Below the pieces are notes generated by a model. The model was not told where the DNA came from, ran no database searches, and saw nothing but the letters and a program-made list of their open reading frames with translations. This document shows positions 48,909 to 61,939 of a stretch of DNA of 64,000 bases, one piece after another. Both the position numbers and the translations under genes were made by a program. Where the stretch lies: positions 1,304,501 through 1,368,500 of the forward strand of contig OX327699.1 of NCBI GenBank assembly GCA_946807835.1. Reading direction: 5' to 3'. Each line of letters starts with the position of its first letter. Within the stretch, counting starts at the first letter, position 1. The DNA comes from Ailanthus altissimus (Eukaryota > Streptophyta > Magnoliopsida > Sapindales > Simaroubaceae).

Positions 48909-50509
48909 TTCTAACAATTCTACTTGCTGGTGGGGACCGCCCTAGTGTTTCTGTCTGCGCATTTTGGCCTTTTCTTTTGGTTGTTGCCTCGTAGGTTCGA
49001 CAAACAACGCGAGGGTTTAATCAGAAATTTGACACGCGTCACAATTGGGGGTGTTCTCACGTAGCGAATCTTTAAGGGTGTAATAACATCTAGGTCAATA
49101 AATTTTATGAGTTTTCTAAGTAAAGGCATAGATTTTTCATTTGTTTCAAATAGGTCCCTAATCCTGCAAAAATAAATAACATGCCCTTTAGCAATGACAG
49201 AACCACAATTTAAAGAGTGAGGGAGCCAAATGTCAAAATAAAAAATAATATAAAAAATAAAATTTAATTATATCAGAATTTTAGTGTCAAAATTTAAAAA
49301 TTTAAAATATTAAATTATAAAAATAGTAAAATTGTAAAACATTATGATAGACCTTAAAAATTTTCTCAGAGGGCTATGATCTGTTTGAGATTTGACCTAC
49401 TTTTAAGTGTAAATTATGCACTAAATTGTGCATAATAAAAGTAATTTAGTCATTTTATATCAACAACGACTAGTGTCGGAGAAAAAATGATTAATAATAC
49501 AAGCATATATTTGAGTTAAAGAATGGTATTCTAATTTTATTGAGAGTTGATTGTAAATTTATAAGGGATCTCAGCAATATTTTACTTATTTCTTGGAGAG
49601 AAGAATTTTAAAAAGCTGGCTGTGTAAAAAAAATAAAAAAAGGGATCGATTTGATTTGAATCGATCTGTTTAAGTTTTCGCATTTTTTCCACTTAAATAA
49701 TCGAATGATCCAATTATAATAAGGGACATGACGGTATTTATTTAAAAAAATAATATAATAATTAATTTGATAGTATAAATTAAATGTATAATTGTATAAC
49801 AAAAAAATGTTATTTTCATCTTTAATTTTATATGTATATATCAACTTAATGCTCCCATATTTTATTAAATATTATGTTAATTTTTATCGTTAGAAAATTT
49901 TTGTCAAATAATTATGTTTTTATTACTTTTATCGTAATACCTTCAGTTAAATGTTCACTAATTATCATGACACGTGTTATGATTGGTTAATTGCTGACCG
50001 TTTTTTTTCGACAATATTTCAATGATAAAAAATTATCTAATTTTATATCATTGGATTTTAATTTTTTTAATCTATATAATGGTAAAGTCATTTTTGATAA
50101 AAAAAATTAAATATGACAAAGAAAGTGGGGAGGGGTGATGGCCACCACTGCTCATCTTTAAACCGAGGGGGGAGGGGGCTGACTTCTACCTCCCCCACTT
50201 ATGGATAAATCGACGGTCGACCTATTCATAGGTGGGATCAGTGTAAGTCACCTCCCCTTCGTTTGACAGGGGGGTGACGATGGTTGCCGGATTTTCTCCA
50301 CCATTTTTGGTCTTTTTTTAAGGTAAAAAATGATCAAATTATTGTGTAGATAAAAAAAAAATAGAGTCTAATAATATAAAATTTGACTTTGATTAGTACT
50401 CCATCATCACCGAAAAATGGGGGGTCGACGGTCGACCGGCCAGTTGCTGTTTTCGACAATAGTGGGTAATAAATGTTTTAATTATTTTATTTTTTAAAAT
50501 ATATTTATT
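48909..50509. other. Intergenic repeat-derived sequence
   Basis: No gene was found. The stretch at 49190-49330 (gcaatgacagaaccacaatt followed by gagtgagggagccaaa) resembles a dispersed plant repeat. The 50120-50300 stretch is a GC-rich island (ctcccccacttatggat, gacggtcgacc) with a related word at 50420-50440, probably a transposon fragment. Confidence 0.4.
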
Positions 50510-51090
50510 AAAATACAAATCAATTACATGATGACACATGTCATTTTTAACTAATCATATTATGACAAGTGTCTTTTTATTAAAAATATTTATTCATTCA
50601 AGAAATATTTATTGAATATATAAATTAATTATATGACGACACGTGTCATTTGTAACTAATCCTATTATGATATGTGTCTTTTTATTAAAATATTTATTTA
50701 TTAATTTACTTTTAAAAATATTTATTCCATACAAAAATATATTTATTAAAAATATAAACCAATTACATGATGACACATGTCATTTATAACTAATTATATT
50801 ATGACACGTGTGCTTTTTAAAAATATATATTTATTAATTTACTTTTAAAAATCTTTTTTTTCTTAAAAAATATATATTTATTAAAAATATAAATAATTAC
50901 ATGATGACACATGTTATTTGTAACTAATTATATTCTGACACGTGTCCTTTTATTAAAATTTGTATTTATTAATTTACTTTTAAAATATTTATTTCTTAAA
51001 AAAATATTTATTATAACTATTAACCAATTACATGATGACACATATTATTTTTACTTTATCATGTTATGACACATGTTAATTTATTATATT
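50510..51090. repeat. Minisatellite, ~133 bp unit with ACGT-type palindromes
   Basis: Five copies of a unit carrying attacatgatgacacatgtca, a spacer of about 25 bp and tatgacacgtgtc. The landmark att(a)catga starts near 50523, 50628, 50762, 50895 and 51028, giving spacings of 105, 134, 133 and 133 bp. Each unit keeps a palindrome of the type gacacatgtc or gacacgtgtc. The sequence between is AT-rich. No coding capacity. Confidence 0.75.
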
Positions 51091-53209
51091 TTAAAAATTT
51101 TATTTGATATTACTTTTATTTTATTCATTATGTAATTAATGAATTTGTCTTTTTAACTTTTCAAACTGACATTTTAACAATTTTATTTTAAAAATAGCAA
51201 AAATATTTTTTGCCTTTGAAGAGAACCCATTTAACACAATTTTTTTAACGATATAAATTAACGTAATATTTATTAAAACATGAAAAACCAAGTTGGTTTA
51301 TAAAAACTTGTATAAAAAGTATAATTTTTTCTTTCAAGAACTAAAATATTATTTTTCTTTATATAAAATAGTAAGTGATATGATAAGATCCAATTAGTTA
51401 ATACATCAACAAAGAATTAAAAAAAAAATAAAAAGAGAAAAAATAAAAAATAAAAACTTAAAAAGTATAGTATTACTCAAGACCAAATCAAGACACCGTT
51501 AACTATTATTTATATTGTCTTAACCACAATGATTTAGTTTTGATAAGAAAATAATTAATTGTCATAATGTCATAACCACGCTTGAATAATCAGGTGTTCG
51601 CTTGTTAATGGAATAGTTCCTTTTAATGGTTTGCAAGCCGCTATTTTATTTATCGATTTATAATATTATAATAATTTTTTTATATTTCTTTCTTATTTAA
51701 GGAAAATAATGTATTATATCTATTTCAAAACATTGATTTAAATGATCCAAAAAAAGAAGACATTGATTTAGAATGATCCCAATTTATTTATTTATATTAA
51801 TTCATTAAACTTAATCTCCAGGATGTAGCTCAATTGATCGCAAAAGCGTTTTGTATCTACGATCACTCAAATTCAAATAAAAATAACAAGAAATAATTGA
51901 TATTTAGTAGATAAGATTTCTCACCCCCATCTAAACTTTCAAAAAGAAAAAAATTAATTCAAGAAATTTAAAATTTTAAACTATTAATTAAAATAACCTC
52001 TACTTGGTGTCTTATTGTCCGTTGGATTAATTCAAGAAATTTAAAATTTTAAACTATTAATTAAAACTACCATTTTTCAATGAAAATCTCATTTCTTCAC
52101 TCATTTCATTATCTTTTCTTCAATTTAGGAAACATGTTTTACTTTATAAATTTTCAATACACGTCCGTTTGACATCTTTAAACGAGTGTCACACATATTA
52201 ACAATAGCTAAATGTATTCAATTAATTAGGTAATACTTTTCCATAATTTGCAACAACATAATTATCCATGATATTATAGTGTAAAAAGAAGCTCCTAAAT
52301 CTAAAACTCAAGTGTTAATAGGATTGTTAACAATTAAAAACAATGCATCTTGTTCTTTATCAGTTATAGAGATGACAATATTTATGTTCTCATTTTTCTT
52401 CGGTAACCTGCAGTTCTTCTTTATATAATCAATCTTACCACAATTCAGAACTCAAAATTTTTTTTGGTTAGATTTGAATTTTGTTTTTCCTTTTATTCCT
52501 TAACTTTGATCTACTGTTGCTTGGAATAAAGTTCCTATGACTGCATTTAACTCATGCTCTCAGTATTTAGGGTAGAATTGAATTTTGATCTCTCACCCGC
52601 ATCTATTATTCAAATTTCTTTAGTAATAATTTTACCTCTAATATCCTTAACTTAAAGTTTTGCAGTATTTATGGAATTTGTAACTCTTAATTGCATATAG
52701 TCCTAAATATGATTAGAATATGAATCCATCGACTTATTAAATTACAAATTAATATTGTAAGCATATAAGATTCAAGTGCTTTTCCTTTTCCACTTTTCAA
52801 TTACTACCAACTTTATTTCTAAAGATGATAGATGCCATGGTATTAAATAATTCACCATCAAAATCAATGTGTTAAATTGAATATAAAAATATGATTCATA
52901 TATAACTAATAAAAATTATTTTAAACAATAAAAAAATAATGTGAATGCACCAATGGTTTAAGACTTAAAAAAAAGAAGAAAAGAAGTGGTATTCATTGTG
53001 TGTGTTAATTCATGTCAACAAAATAGAAGATGTGGACATTCAATACAAGGAGAAACCTATTGAAAATGCTAAGATGTGTTCTGAAATTGAAGAGTGAAAA
53101 GCTTTAAAAGTATGAAACTTAACCCAAAAAATTCGATATAAGTTGGAGAGACCTCCAGAAACGATTTAATTAGTTACATGCAACGTTATTATGAACAATC
53201 AATGACTTT
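51091..53209. other. AT-rich intergenic sequence with a possible SINE
   Basis: At 51830-51890 the run gatgtagctcaattgatcgc followed by gatcactcaaattcaaat resembles the A and B boxes of a tRNA-derived SINE; no poly(A) end or duplication was delimited. Direct repeats of ttaattcaagaaatttaaaa lie at 51954 and 52025. Nothing else was recognised. Confidence 0.35.
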
Positions 53210-53860
53210 TCTGCTGATGGCACTTATCTGGATGGAGTACCAAAGGTTATAAGGCTTTGTTTGTAAGCAATGAATAAACTTTTTCACAAGGTTTGAAAAA
53301 TAAAAATATGTTATATGGCACATCGTCAATTCTTGCCAAATGATCATCCATGAGTGATATCAAGTAATTTAATAGGCATCCAGTAAAGGAATTTGCATCA
53401 AATGAATATTTTGGACATGATATATGACAAAAATTTGGGAACCATCTAATAATCGAAAGAAAGCAATTTTATTTATTTATTTATAAAATAAGTCTAATGG
53501 CCAAATTTAAAAACTTTGCAAATGGAATTGTCTCAAAAATGGATGATCGCAAAAATGGAATTGTCTTGATACTTTGCAAATGGTACCTTGGTTGAACATT
53601 TGCTTAAAGAGGCAAAATATGGTGGATAGAATTTCAAAGTAAAAGGTATTATTGTCATACAGTGATTTTATTTAGATAATGTCATATGCACATGACCATC
53701 TTCTCTCACTAATAAAAATAATTCTAATTGTTAATAGAGCATCACGTTGATATAAAAGATATGCTAAGAATAAAGCTCGTTATGAAGGATCAATTGCAGA
53801 AGCTTACTTGTTATTGAGTCATTACTTTTTTATTTAATCTATTTATCTTAAATTAAAACT
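53210..53860 (+). pseudogene. Relic of a CACTA-type (TNP2) transposase
   Basis: Two conceptual fragments recall TNP2-type transposases. KICYMAHRQFLPNDHP at about 53304-53351 is followed by a tga where Trp is expected. YAKNKARYEGSIAEAYLL at about 53759-53812 recalls the conserved KARPEGSIAE block of the associated C-terminal domain. Frameshifts and stops separate them. Terminal CACTA repeats were not found, so the element's ends are unknown. Confidence 0.5.
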
Positions 53861-55432
53861 ATTGACTCCAAAATTTGATTGTCTTGAAGTTAACAAGTTG
53901 AAATTGTTTCTTTTGAGAACAATAACTAGACTTTGGTAGAAACTGGACTAGACTGGTCCATTTTAAGAATACTGACCTATTGAGAATCTTACAATCAAAT
54001 AAAAAGGTGAGGTCACGTTGAAAGTTTTTTCAGCGAAGACACTCTAATGCTTAAATAAGCAATGATTGAGAAATGAGAAAATAATATGAGGGTAAGAAGA
54101 AAATGTGATAAATGATGAAGTTGAAGTTTTGCTAAGTGCTTGAAGGCTAATAAGGCTCCAAATCTTGCAAAGTAGTTTGAGTATGTAGATTTAGATGCTG
54201 ATGCCTAGATCTGTGTGGATGTCAATATTGATCATTCCCTTAATTTAGCAACTTGAACCCTATTTATAGAGTTGTAATATGAGCTTAATCTTCTAGTTAT
54301 AGAATCCTATTATGGTTAAAAGTCATCAAGACTTTTCTTTCTTGGATTTATATATTAGAGTTTTACTCAAATAAAACTACAACTTTATTGCTAATGTAGG
54401 ACTCACGCTGAGATTGTTGAACTCGTATTTGTGGAAGGCATATCGAGTTCATGATTCTTAATAGCAAATTTGTTTTAGAATACTTGTGCACAATTAGAGT
54501 AATCGATTAGCTCAAGAAGGCTACCCGATGATCAAAGGCAATATTGGTGAGATGACAACTACAAACTAGTTCGAGGACATCCATTTACTTTTGTAATGTT
54601 TGGGCTCAGGCTCATGAATTTATACTTTATAAGCTATAATAGATAAGTTGAGCTTTGTAGTGATTGAGTCTATAGGCCGGAATCCAAAAAGAAACAGAAA
54701 TTAATTTCACTTAACCTGAGAAAAATGACAATGGTCGATTGCGAGGGGAAGGACTATCAATTTTCTCTCAAAATGCTTAACCGTTTGCTTTGACAGGGTT
54801 TAAAGTAATAGCAAAACAAGATATTAATAAAATTCATTGGTTTGTAATAAAAAACTGTGTCGAGGTGCAACCATACTTAATATAAGTTCTATAAATTATT
54901 TAACTTATTATATTAAAATATTATAAAGTAGCTTAACAATTATGAGAAACTATGTAGTATGCACATGAGACTCGTGGAAATGGAAGGGATAACAAATGAA
55001 AGCCAACAACAATTATTCCAAATTGGATTTCATCAAATGAAAGTAAATCTCTTATTATGAATTTGATATTACTATGTATATGACTACTTTTTAATTATGT
55101 GGTTATTATATAGAAGCGTCATGAGGGATCCATAGATGTCATGAGGGATCCATAGATGACAATCACCCCTTAAATTTACTAGCATGTGGATCGAACATCA
55201 ATGCATAATGACAAGACAATAGATTTTTATAAAGTACTTATATCAGGAGTGTGAAGAAAATTATACCTTGTATCCTTCAAAAACTCTGTTTTAATTTATT
55301 TATAAGCTTATGACAAACCATTTATTCTTTTACATGAAAAAAAAAACAAGAAACTCCTTCTCTAAAAATAAAGTAATACATTATGACTCAATGCTATTTA
55401 AAATCAAGAACTTATAATGATGAATATGATTA
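53861..55432. other. Intergenic, probably further transposon debris
   Basis: No open frame or motif was recognised. An 18 bp word, gtcatgagggatccatag, is directly duplicated at about 55118 and 55138. Confidence 0.35.
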
Positions 55433-55596
55433 GAATAATGTTAGGTATTTTAAATTGTATATCAAAAAATGATATGTCAAATAATTATTGGGTGGTGAAA
55501 TGATAATAATTCTAAAATTATCTATTAAATTATTTCACTACTCAATAATTATTTAACATATTTTTGAGATATAATTTAGGATGCTTAGTATTATTC
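55433..55596. repeat. Foldback MITE, about 164 bp
   Basis: The left end gaataatgttaggtatttta pairs with the right end, which read on the minus strand is gaataatactaagcatccta. Complementarity continues inward (caaataattattgggtggtg against caataattatttaacatatt). The whole unit is a near-perfect long hairpin without coding capacity. Sequence-related units lie at 24926-25275 and 28170-28345. Confidence 0.7.
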
Positions 55597-56939
55597 ATAT
55601 AATTATATAGATGAGGAGGATAAATAGTATTTATGAGCTCATTAGATTTTGTTGTTTGATCAAAAGGTTGTATAAGAAATTTTGTATGAAGAATCATTTA
55701 GAAGAGTTAATATCAATACTATTAGTTTACTATTTAACATAAAAGCTTAAACTATTAGATGAAGGCCCAATATTAATATTAAAAACTAATTTTTAAATTT
55801 TTTAATAGTCTTCATCACATGAAATATAAATCCTAGTAGGTCTGAATCAAGTGAATCTCCATGTCTCGTTTAATTAAAAATAGAAACATGGACTCAATAT
55901 TAATATTAAAAACAAGTCTTTAACAATCCCCTTCACGTGAAATATGGAACTTAGTAGGTCTGAATCAAATAGATTCTCTATCTTATTTAACTAAAAACAG
56001 AGCAATGAAGGCTCAAATTCAAGATCTTAACTTTGATACCATATTAATTTACTACTCAACCTAAAAATTTAAACTATTATGTGAAGACTTATTATCAATA
56101 TTAAAGATAAGTCTTTAATAGAGATAAATATTATAAATTCCCATGATGTCCAATTACCAGACAGTACTAAACAAGATGATTCTATTGATTTAATAATGGA
56201 CGAGGATAATAAAAATTATTGTAGATTGTGGAATTGTTGTAGTAGTAGATAAAAACTATTAAAGGCAAGGAACATTTTTGTATGTTACTTTTATTTTTAA
56301 TTCCTTTTATTATTGAATTCATTGTATAGATAATTTTTTTGTAGGTTACTGTATATTGTGAATGCAGTAATTATATGATAAAAATTTTAAGAAAAGGAAA
56401 AATGAAAATTTTGGAACTGAAAATAGATATCCAGATATTTGGCATATAAGTAATCTTTTTTATTCTTTTCATTTTTGTATGATTAAGTTTGAGAAGTTGG
56501 ATTAGAAATCCTTGTATACAGACTGTATTGAAATTCTTAACTTTAGGGTTGACAACAAAAATTTATTTTCTAAAAGTGCTTTAATGCATACAGATTAAGA
56601 TTTGTTATTATTATTATTTTTTCAACTTGAGAGGAGGAAATCGAATTTGAAACTTCTACTTTGATAAAAAAAATACATTATAAATTCTTTATTATTAAAC
56701 TATTTAAGCAAATGCCATTAAGACTTATTAATTGCTTAGTGTGTTATTTGATATTGTTAGCATTGCTAGAATGTTTATTTGAGTAACATTGTCACTTTAT
56801 AATTAAAGAGTGACAATTCTTAAGAGTTTTGCTCAGCCATATATCTTGTCATTTCCTTTTATAATGTAAACTATTTGATTTTTCTATCATCGGTTACGAT
56901 CAAACATTTTTAATTAGAGTATTTCTTTTAATAGTACTT
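55597..56939. other. AT-rich intergenic sequence with a diverged direct repeat
   Basis: Segments around 55740-55990 and 55870-56110 share words (ctattagatgaaggcccaat, tagtaggtctgaatcaa, ctttaacaatcccc/ctttaatag), which indicates a diverged direct repeat of roughly 120-130 bp. No gene is supported. Confidence 0.4.
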
Positions 56940-57790
56940 TAAAATTAAAAATGACAATAAGGTAGAACGAAGCGGGACAGAGGTGAGTGCGGAGAGGCCT
57001 TTTCCATACTCCACCTTATTTTTTATTTTAAATCTTGTTTTCTACCCTATTCCTCAAAGAAATTAATGGGATGGGGATAGAAATTCTCATACGGGGAATG
57101 CTATTCCCATCCCATCCCTACCTCGTTTTCTCATTCTTTTATTTTTTAATATTAAATAATAATTTATATTTATAAATTTTAATAAAATAAAATTTAATCT
57201 ATATTATGATTGAAAAATGGTATTAAACAAATAAATTAGAATAATATAACAATATATTTTAATAATGTAAATAGTAACTAGTAAATAAATTTTTGAATAA
57301 ATAACAAATAAAAGAAAATTAAAAAAAATAAATACTTTAGTAATGTTTTAGTGCCTAGCATTATTAATTTTTTTGTTAATTGTTTTATAATATCATTAAA
57401 ATCAATGACTACCTAACTAAAAAATAAAAGTCTTTTTATCATTTGCAAAAAGAAACAAAAGAGAATTTAAGGTTTTTTATAATGTAATTTATTTTTTTAA
57501 TAAAAATATATTATTAAAGCATGTTCTAGTTAATATAAATTATAAAATAAAAAATTAATAATTATTTAATATATAATATATACTTAAAAAATTATATTTA
57601 ATATATTTATAAAAAATAAGGCCGAGAGGTTTAATCATATTCCCACCCTATTAATAATTTGAAAAATTATTTTTTCCCGTATCCCACCTCATTTTCTCAA
57701 AAGTTACTCCATCCTCACCCCATTCGGGGTGGGGCTCTAGGTCTCTAATATAGTGGGTAATTTTATTATCCCTATTTAAAATTGAGTGTT
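56940..57790. mobile_element. Possible non-autonomous DNA element with GGGG-rich ends
   Basis: The left side (gacaataaggtagaacgaag to 57140, with gggatggggatagaaattct) and the right side (57640-57780, with ccatcctcaccccattcggg and ggggtggggctct) are rich in complementary g-run/c-run words and flank an AT-rich centre. This is the layout of a common class of plant non-autonomous elements. Exact ends and target duplication were not resolved. Confidence 0.35.
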
Positions 57791-58209
57791 TTTAAATTAT
57801 TTTTTATATGATTTTATTAAATAATTTCTCTCCTTTTTATCCTTCTACTTTAAAAAAGGTAAAAGATAAACACAAAGGATAGGAGTAAATTTCGTTTTAA
57901 TCATTATGGTTGAATTCTAATGTAGACTATGCTTTAATTTAATAATATTAATAAATAATGGTGAAACATTGGAACTCTAATAGTTTGAATATGCATTTAC
58001 CACAACATAGTGAGATAGATGAATGCAAAATTTGTTGAATGAGTTGGTTGTCCCACGTTTTGGTATCAGAGTTACTCTAATAGTTGAAATATAGATAGAC
58101 TCACTATCGAACAAAAGAGTCAGTGTTGCATCCTCATTAATAGAGATTTCATTTGAGGAAAGATTATTGAGTGAGGATTATTAAGTGAGTTGGTTGTCCC
58201 ACATTGATT
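57791..58209. other. Older LTR-type repeat into which copia element 2 inserted
   Basis: The word tgagttggttgtcccac occurs at about 58038 and 58183. The first is followed by gttttggtatcagag, a typical initiator-tRNA-Met primer-site sequence. The second is interrupted by the copia insertion at 58210 and continues after 63220 (ttaaaagaaagttgatactt). This looks like a short LTR retroelement (TRIM-like) that was there first. Confidence 0.45.
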
Positions 58210-58701
58210 TGTGACAAATATAGCCTAGATTTCAAGAATCAACCCAACATATAAAGAACAAAACAAACAGATCACACACACATAAGAACATCGAGATTAT
58301 AGTGGTTCAGTTACTCAACTGTGACCTACATCCACTTGAGCTCAACAATAAGCCCGATCTGTACTATAATGGTGAACAAAGTACAGCTCTAGAGATTACA
58401 ATGATGACTATACACGATCTACAACCAGGCTGTTTACACCAGGTTAATTTCCAAGAACCCTAACCCTAGCCTGCGAGAGAGAAACAGAAAGAAAACCCTA
58501 AAAGACTCGAGAAGAAGGCTATAATATGCACACCCCCCTTAAAACGACCCAACAACATATATATAGTAACCTCAAAATGGCACCGTATAATCTAGGGTTA
58601 CAACCCTTACATTTATAAAGACTAATATACCTTCGCTAGCCAGAATAACTTTTATACCCTTAAACATAAAATGAAATTACTTTGGAAACCATTTTTCTAC
58701 A
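58210..58701 (-). repeat. 3' LTR of copia element 2
   Basis: 492 bp, the same length as its partner, differing by scattered substitutions. The minus-strand polypurine tract (containing AAGGTGGAA, about 58702-58715) lies directly upstream of it in element orientation. Confidence 0.92.
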
Positions 58702-58946
58702 TATTCCACCTTGGTTTCCAAAGTGAATGCTCTTACAATTGTGCAGTACCTTTATACCCATATCTGTAGGATTGTCTTCTGTAGAGATATTTTTAACAAC
58801 CACTTGTCCTTTTGCAATGATATCCCTAATAAAATGAAATTTCACATCAATATACTTAGTTCTCTCATGATGAACAAGATTCCTGCACAACTGTAAAGCA
58901 CTTTGACTGTCAATATATAGTTACAGTTTTATTCAATATATTTAAT

Positions 58947-60694
58947 TCATTTAATAAACCTTGTAACTATATGCCATTTTTTTACAGCTTCTGTTAAGGC
59001 ATTGTACTTTGCTTCAGTACTGGAAAATGCCACAATCTTCTGAAGTTGCAACTTGCAGCTTATACAATTTTCACACAAAGTGAAATAATACGATGTTGTT
59101 GATCTTCTCTTATCACTGTCCCTTACAAAATCAGAATCTACATACCCAACCAACTCAACATCACAGTTAGTATTTTTATATGAAAGTCCAACATCAGTTG
59201 ATCCTTTAATGTATCTTAATAACCACTTTATACCTGTTTAGTGTTCTTTCCCAGGGTTTGACATAAACCTACTTAGAATAGTAATAGAATGGGCCAAATA
59301 TGACATTGTACAAATCATTGAATACTTGATGGATCCTATTACATTTGAATAAGGTATAATACTCATTTCTTTTCTTTCTTTATCTGTGGAAGGGCACTAT
59401 TCTGTAGAAAACTGAAAATGTGCAACTTGAGGTAAATTTACAGGTTTAGAGTCAAACATTTTAAAATTCTTTATAACTTTTTCTAGATAGGTTCTTTGAG
59501 ATAAAAATACTTTATGATTTCTCCTATCTCTTATAATATCAATACCCAAGATTTTTTTAACCAGTCTTAGATCTTTCATGTCAAATTCAGATTTCAATAA
59601 ACCTTTTAACTCAATTATTTCTTGTTTATTACCACTGGTTAATAACATATCATCAACATATAGTAATAAATAGACTTCATCTGAGTTATTAATTCTTTTA
59701 AAATAGAAGCAGTTATCAAAAATGCTTCTTTTAAACCCAATATTAACTATAAAAGCATCAAACCTTTTATACCATTATCTTGGGGACTGTTTTAGTCCAT
59801 AAAGGAATTTTTTAAGTAAACACAAAGAATCATGTTTGTCTTTATCTTCAAAACCAAGGGGTTGAGTCATATAAATGGTTTCATCTAGTTCACCATGTAA
59901 AAAAACAGTCTTAACATCCAGTTGTTCTAATTCCCAACTAGAGTTAGACACTAAAGATAGAATTAATCTTATAATTGTGTATTTTACAACAGGTGAAAAA
60001 ATTTCATTATAATCTATCATCTCATTTTGTAAAAAATCCTTTGCTACTAGCTTAACCTTAAATCTAACAGGTTCACATGGAATATTACCTTCTTTTATTT
60101 ATAAATTCATTTACAGCCCATTGGTTTCTGTTTTAAAGGTCTAGGTACTAAAATTTAAGTTTTATTAAACATCAAATATTTCATTTCATCACACATAACA
60201 GCATGCCAAAAAGTCGAATACTTACTACTCATTGCTTCATCATAAGAATTAGGGTATTGTTCATGCATATTTTGAGCAAAAATTAAAGTATAAGCAATCA
60301 AATCATATGAATCAAATTTAGAGAAAAGCTTAGTTTGTCTTCTTTTCCTATCTCTAGCTAATTGATAGGTATTTAAAGTGAAACCCTCTATTATAGATAT
60401 ATGACACTGTTCACTTTCATTGAGTGAATGATTTAGATCACGACCAATTAATTTTTCTGTGTCAGCAGACTGAGGTGGTGGGATTTCCACCTCAAAATGA
60501 GCAATCTCTTCTTCAAGGGTTGTAACAATATGTTGACTAGTACTGTTTCTCTTTGGATTTTCACTAATAGACTTTAAATAAGGTATTTCAGCTTCATTAA
60601 AGATAACATATCTACTGGTTATTATCTTCACACCTAAACTATCCCTTAACCAGAGTCTATAGCCTTTAATTCCTTCAGGATACCCTAAGAACAC
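58947..60694 (-). pseudogene. pol: copia element 2 reverse transcriptase and RNase H
   Basis: Fragments in element order: the end of integrase and linker at 60694-60155 (VFLGYPEGIKGYRLW-type), RT at 60020-59775 (LEQLDVKTVFLHGELDETIY, LLKKFLYGLKQSPR), the YVDDMLL catalytic box at about 59659-59639, RT continuing at 59648-59397 (FDMKDLRLVKKILGIDI), and RNase H at 59153-58947 (GYVDSDFVRDSDKRRSTTSY, AFSSTEAKYNALTEAVKK). Frameshifts separate the pieces. The final fragment at 58890-58660 (HERTKYIDVKFHFIRD) extends to the LTR. Confidence 0.85.
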
Positions 60695-61860
60695 ACATTT
60701 ATTGGATCTATGTTCAAGCTTATCATCAGTTTTATGTGCATATGCAGCACAACAAAAAATTCTTAAATGAAAATAACTAGACGGCTTACCTAGTCATAAC
60801 TCCTCAAGGTTTTAAAATCTATTGTACTAGAAGGTGATCTGTTTACAAGATAATAAGCTGTGTTAAGAGCTTCTCCCCAAAAACTTTTATTTAAACCAGA
60901 GCTAATTATCATACATTGTTTTTTATTTAATAATGTTCCGTTCATTCTTTCAGCAATGCCATTTTGTTGAGGGTGTGTACTTAGCAGTTCTATGCCTTAA
61001 GATATCATTTTCTTTACAAAAGTTGTTAAACTCTACATTGCAAAATTTCAGACCATTATCAGTTCTAAGAGCCTTTAGACTTTTTCCAGTTTTTTTTTAA
61101 CCAACTATTTCCATTGCTTAAATTTTATAAAGGTATCACTTTTATGCTTAAGCAAATAGACTTATAATTTTCTAGAATAATCATCTATTATGGATAAGAA
61201 ATATCTATTACCCCATGAGTTACAGTGTTTGTGGGTCCCCAAAGGTCAGTATGAGCATATTCTAGAATGTCTTTAGATCTATAAGAACTAGTTTTAAAAC
61301 TTAGTCTTTACTGCTTTTCCAAAACACATGGTTCACAGAATTGAATTTTGGTAATCTTGTAATTACAAAGTAGACCATATTTACTAAGTTCATAAAGACC
61401 TAGATTACTGATATGACCAAGTCTTCTATGCCACATATCTGTTCTATCTAGATCCTGGGATACAACAACAATATTAGATTTGATAATGTTTTACTCTGTA
61501 ATATGTATAAGCCATTCTGTTTTTTACCCTTCATTATAACTAATGATCCATGTGTGATCCTTAACAATCCATTCTCTAGTTTGCATGTGTATCCACCATC
61601 ATCCAGAACTCTTAAAGAGATTAAATTTCTTTTAGATCTGGAATGTACCTAACATTCTCTAAAACAATATTATTCCCATCAAACATTTTGATGATTATGA
61701 TTCCTATACCCTCAACTTTACAAGGTTAATTATTGCCCATTACAACATTTTCTTTATCACAGCTTTCAAAGTTTTTAAACCAATATTTTTTAGGACACAT
61801 GTGATATGAGCAACCTGAATCTAAGACCCATTCATCTAAGTTTTCTTGTTTAGAAACTGT
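60695..61860 (-). pseudogene. pol: copia element 2 protease and integrase region
   Basis: The protease motif WVLDSGCSYHMCP is readable at about 61835-61795. The integrase zinc-binding region with RLGHISNLGLYELSKYG lies near 61440-61370. Integrase core fragments such as QNGIAERMNGTLLNKKQC lie near 60970-60905. Many stops and frame changes fall between them, so no long frame survives. Confidence 0.75.
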
Positions 61861-61939
61861 AAGTGCATCAGCACTTTCATACCCAACGGTGACAACAGAT
61901 GCTTCAGCCTTATCACTTGTTTTCTCTTCTTTTTGTTTC

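Noticed and set aside
51830..51890. tRNA gene
   Set aside because: It has A- and B-box-like words, but no cloverleaf, anticodon arm or acceptor pairing can be drawn. A degraded SINE is more likely.
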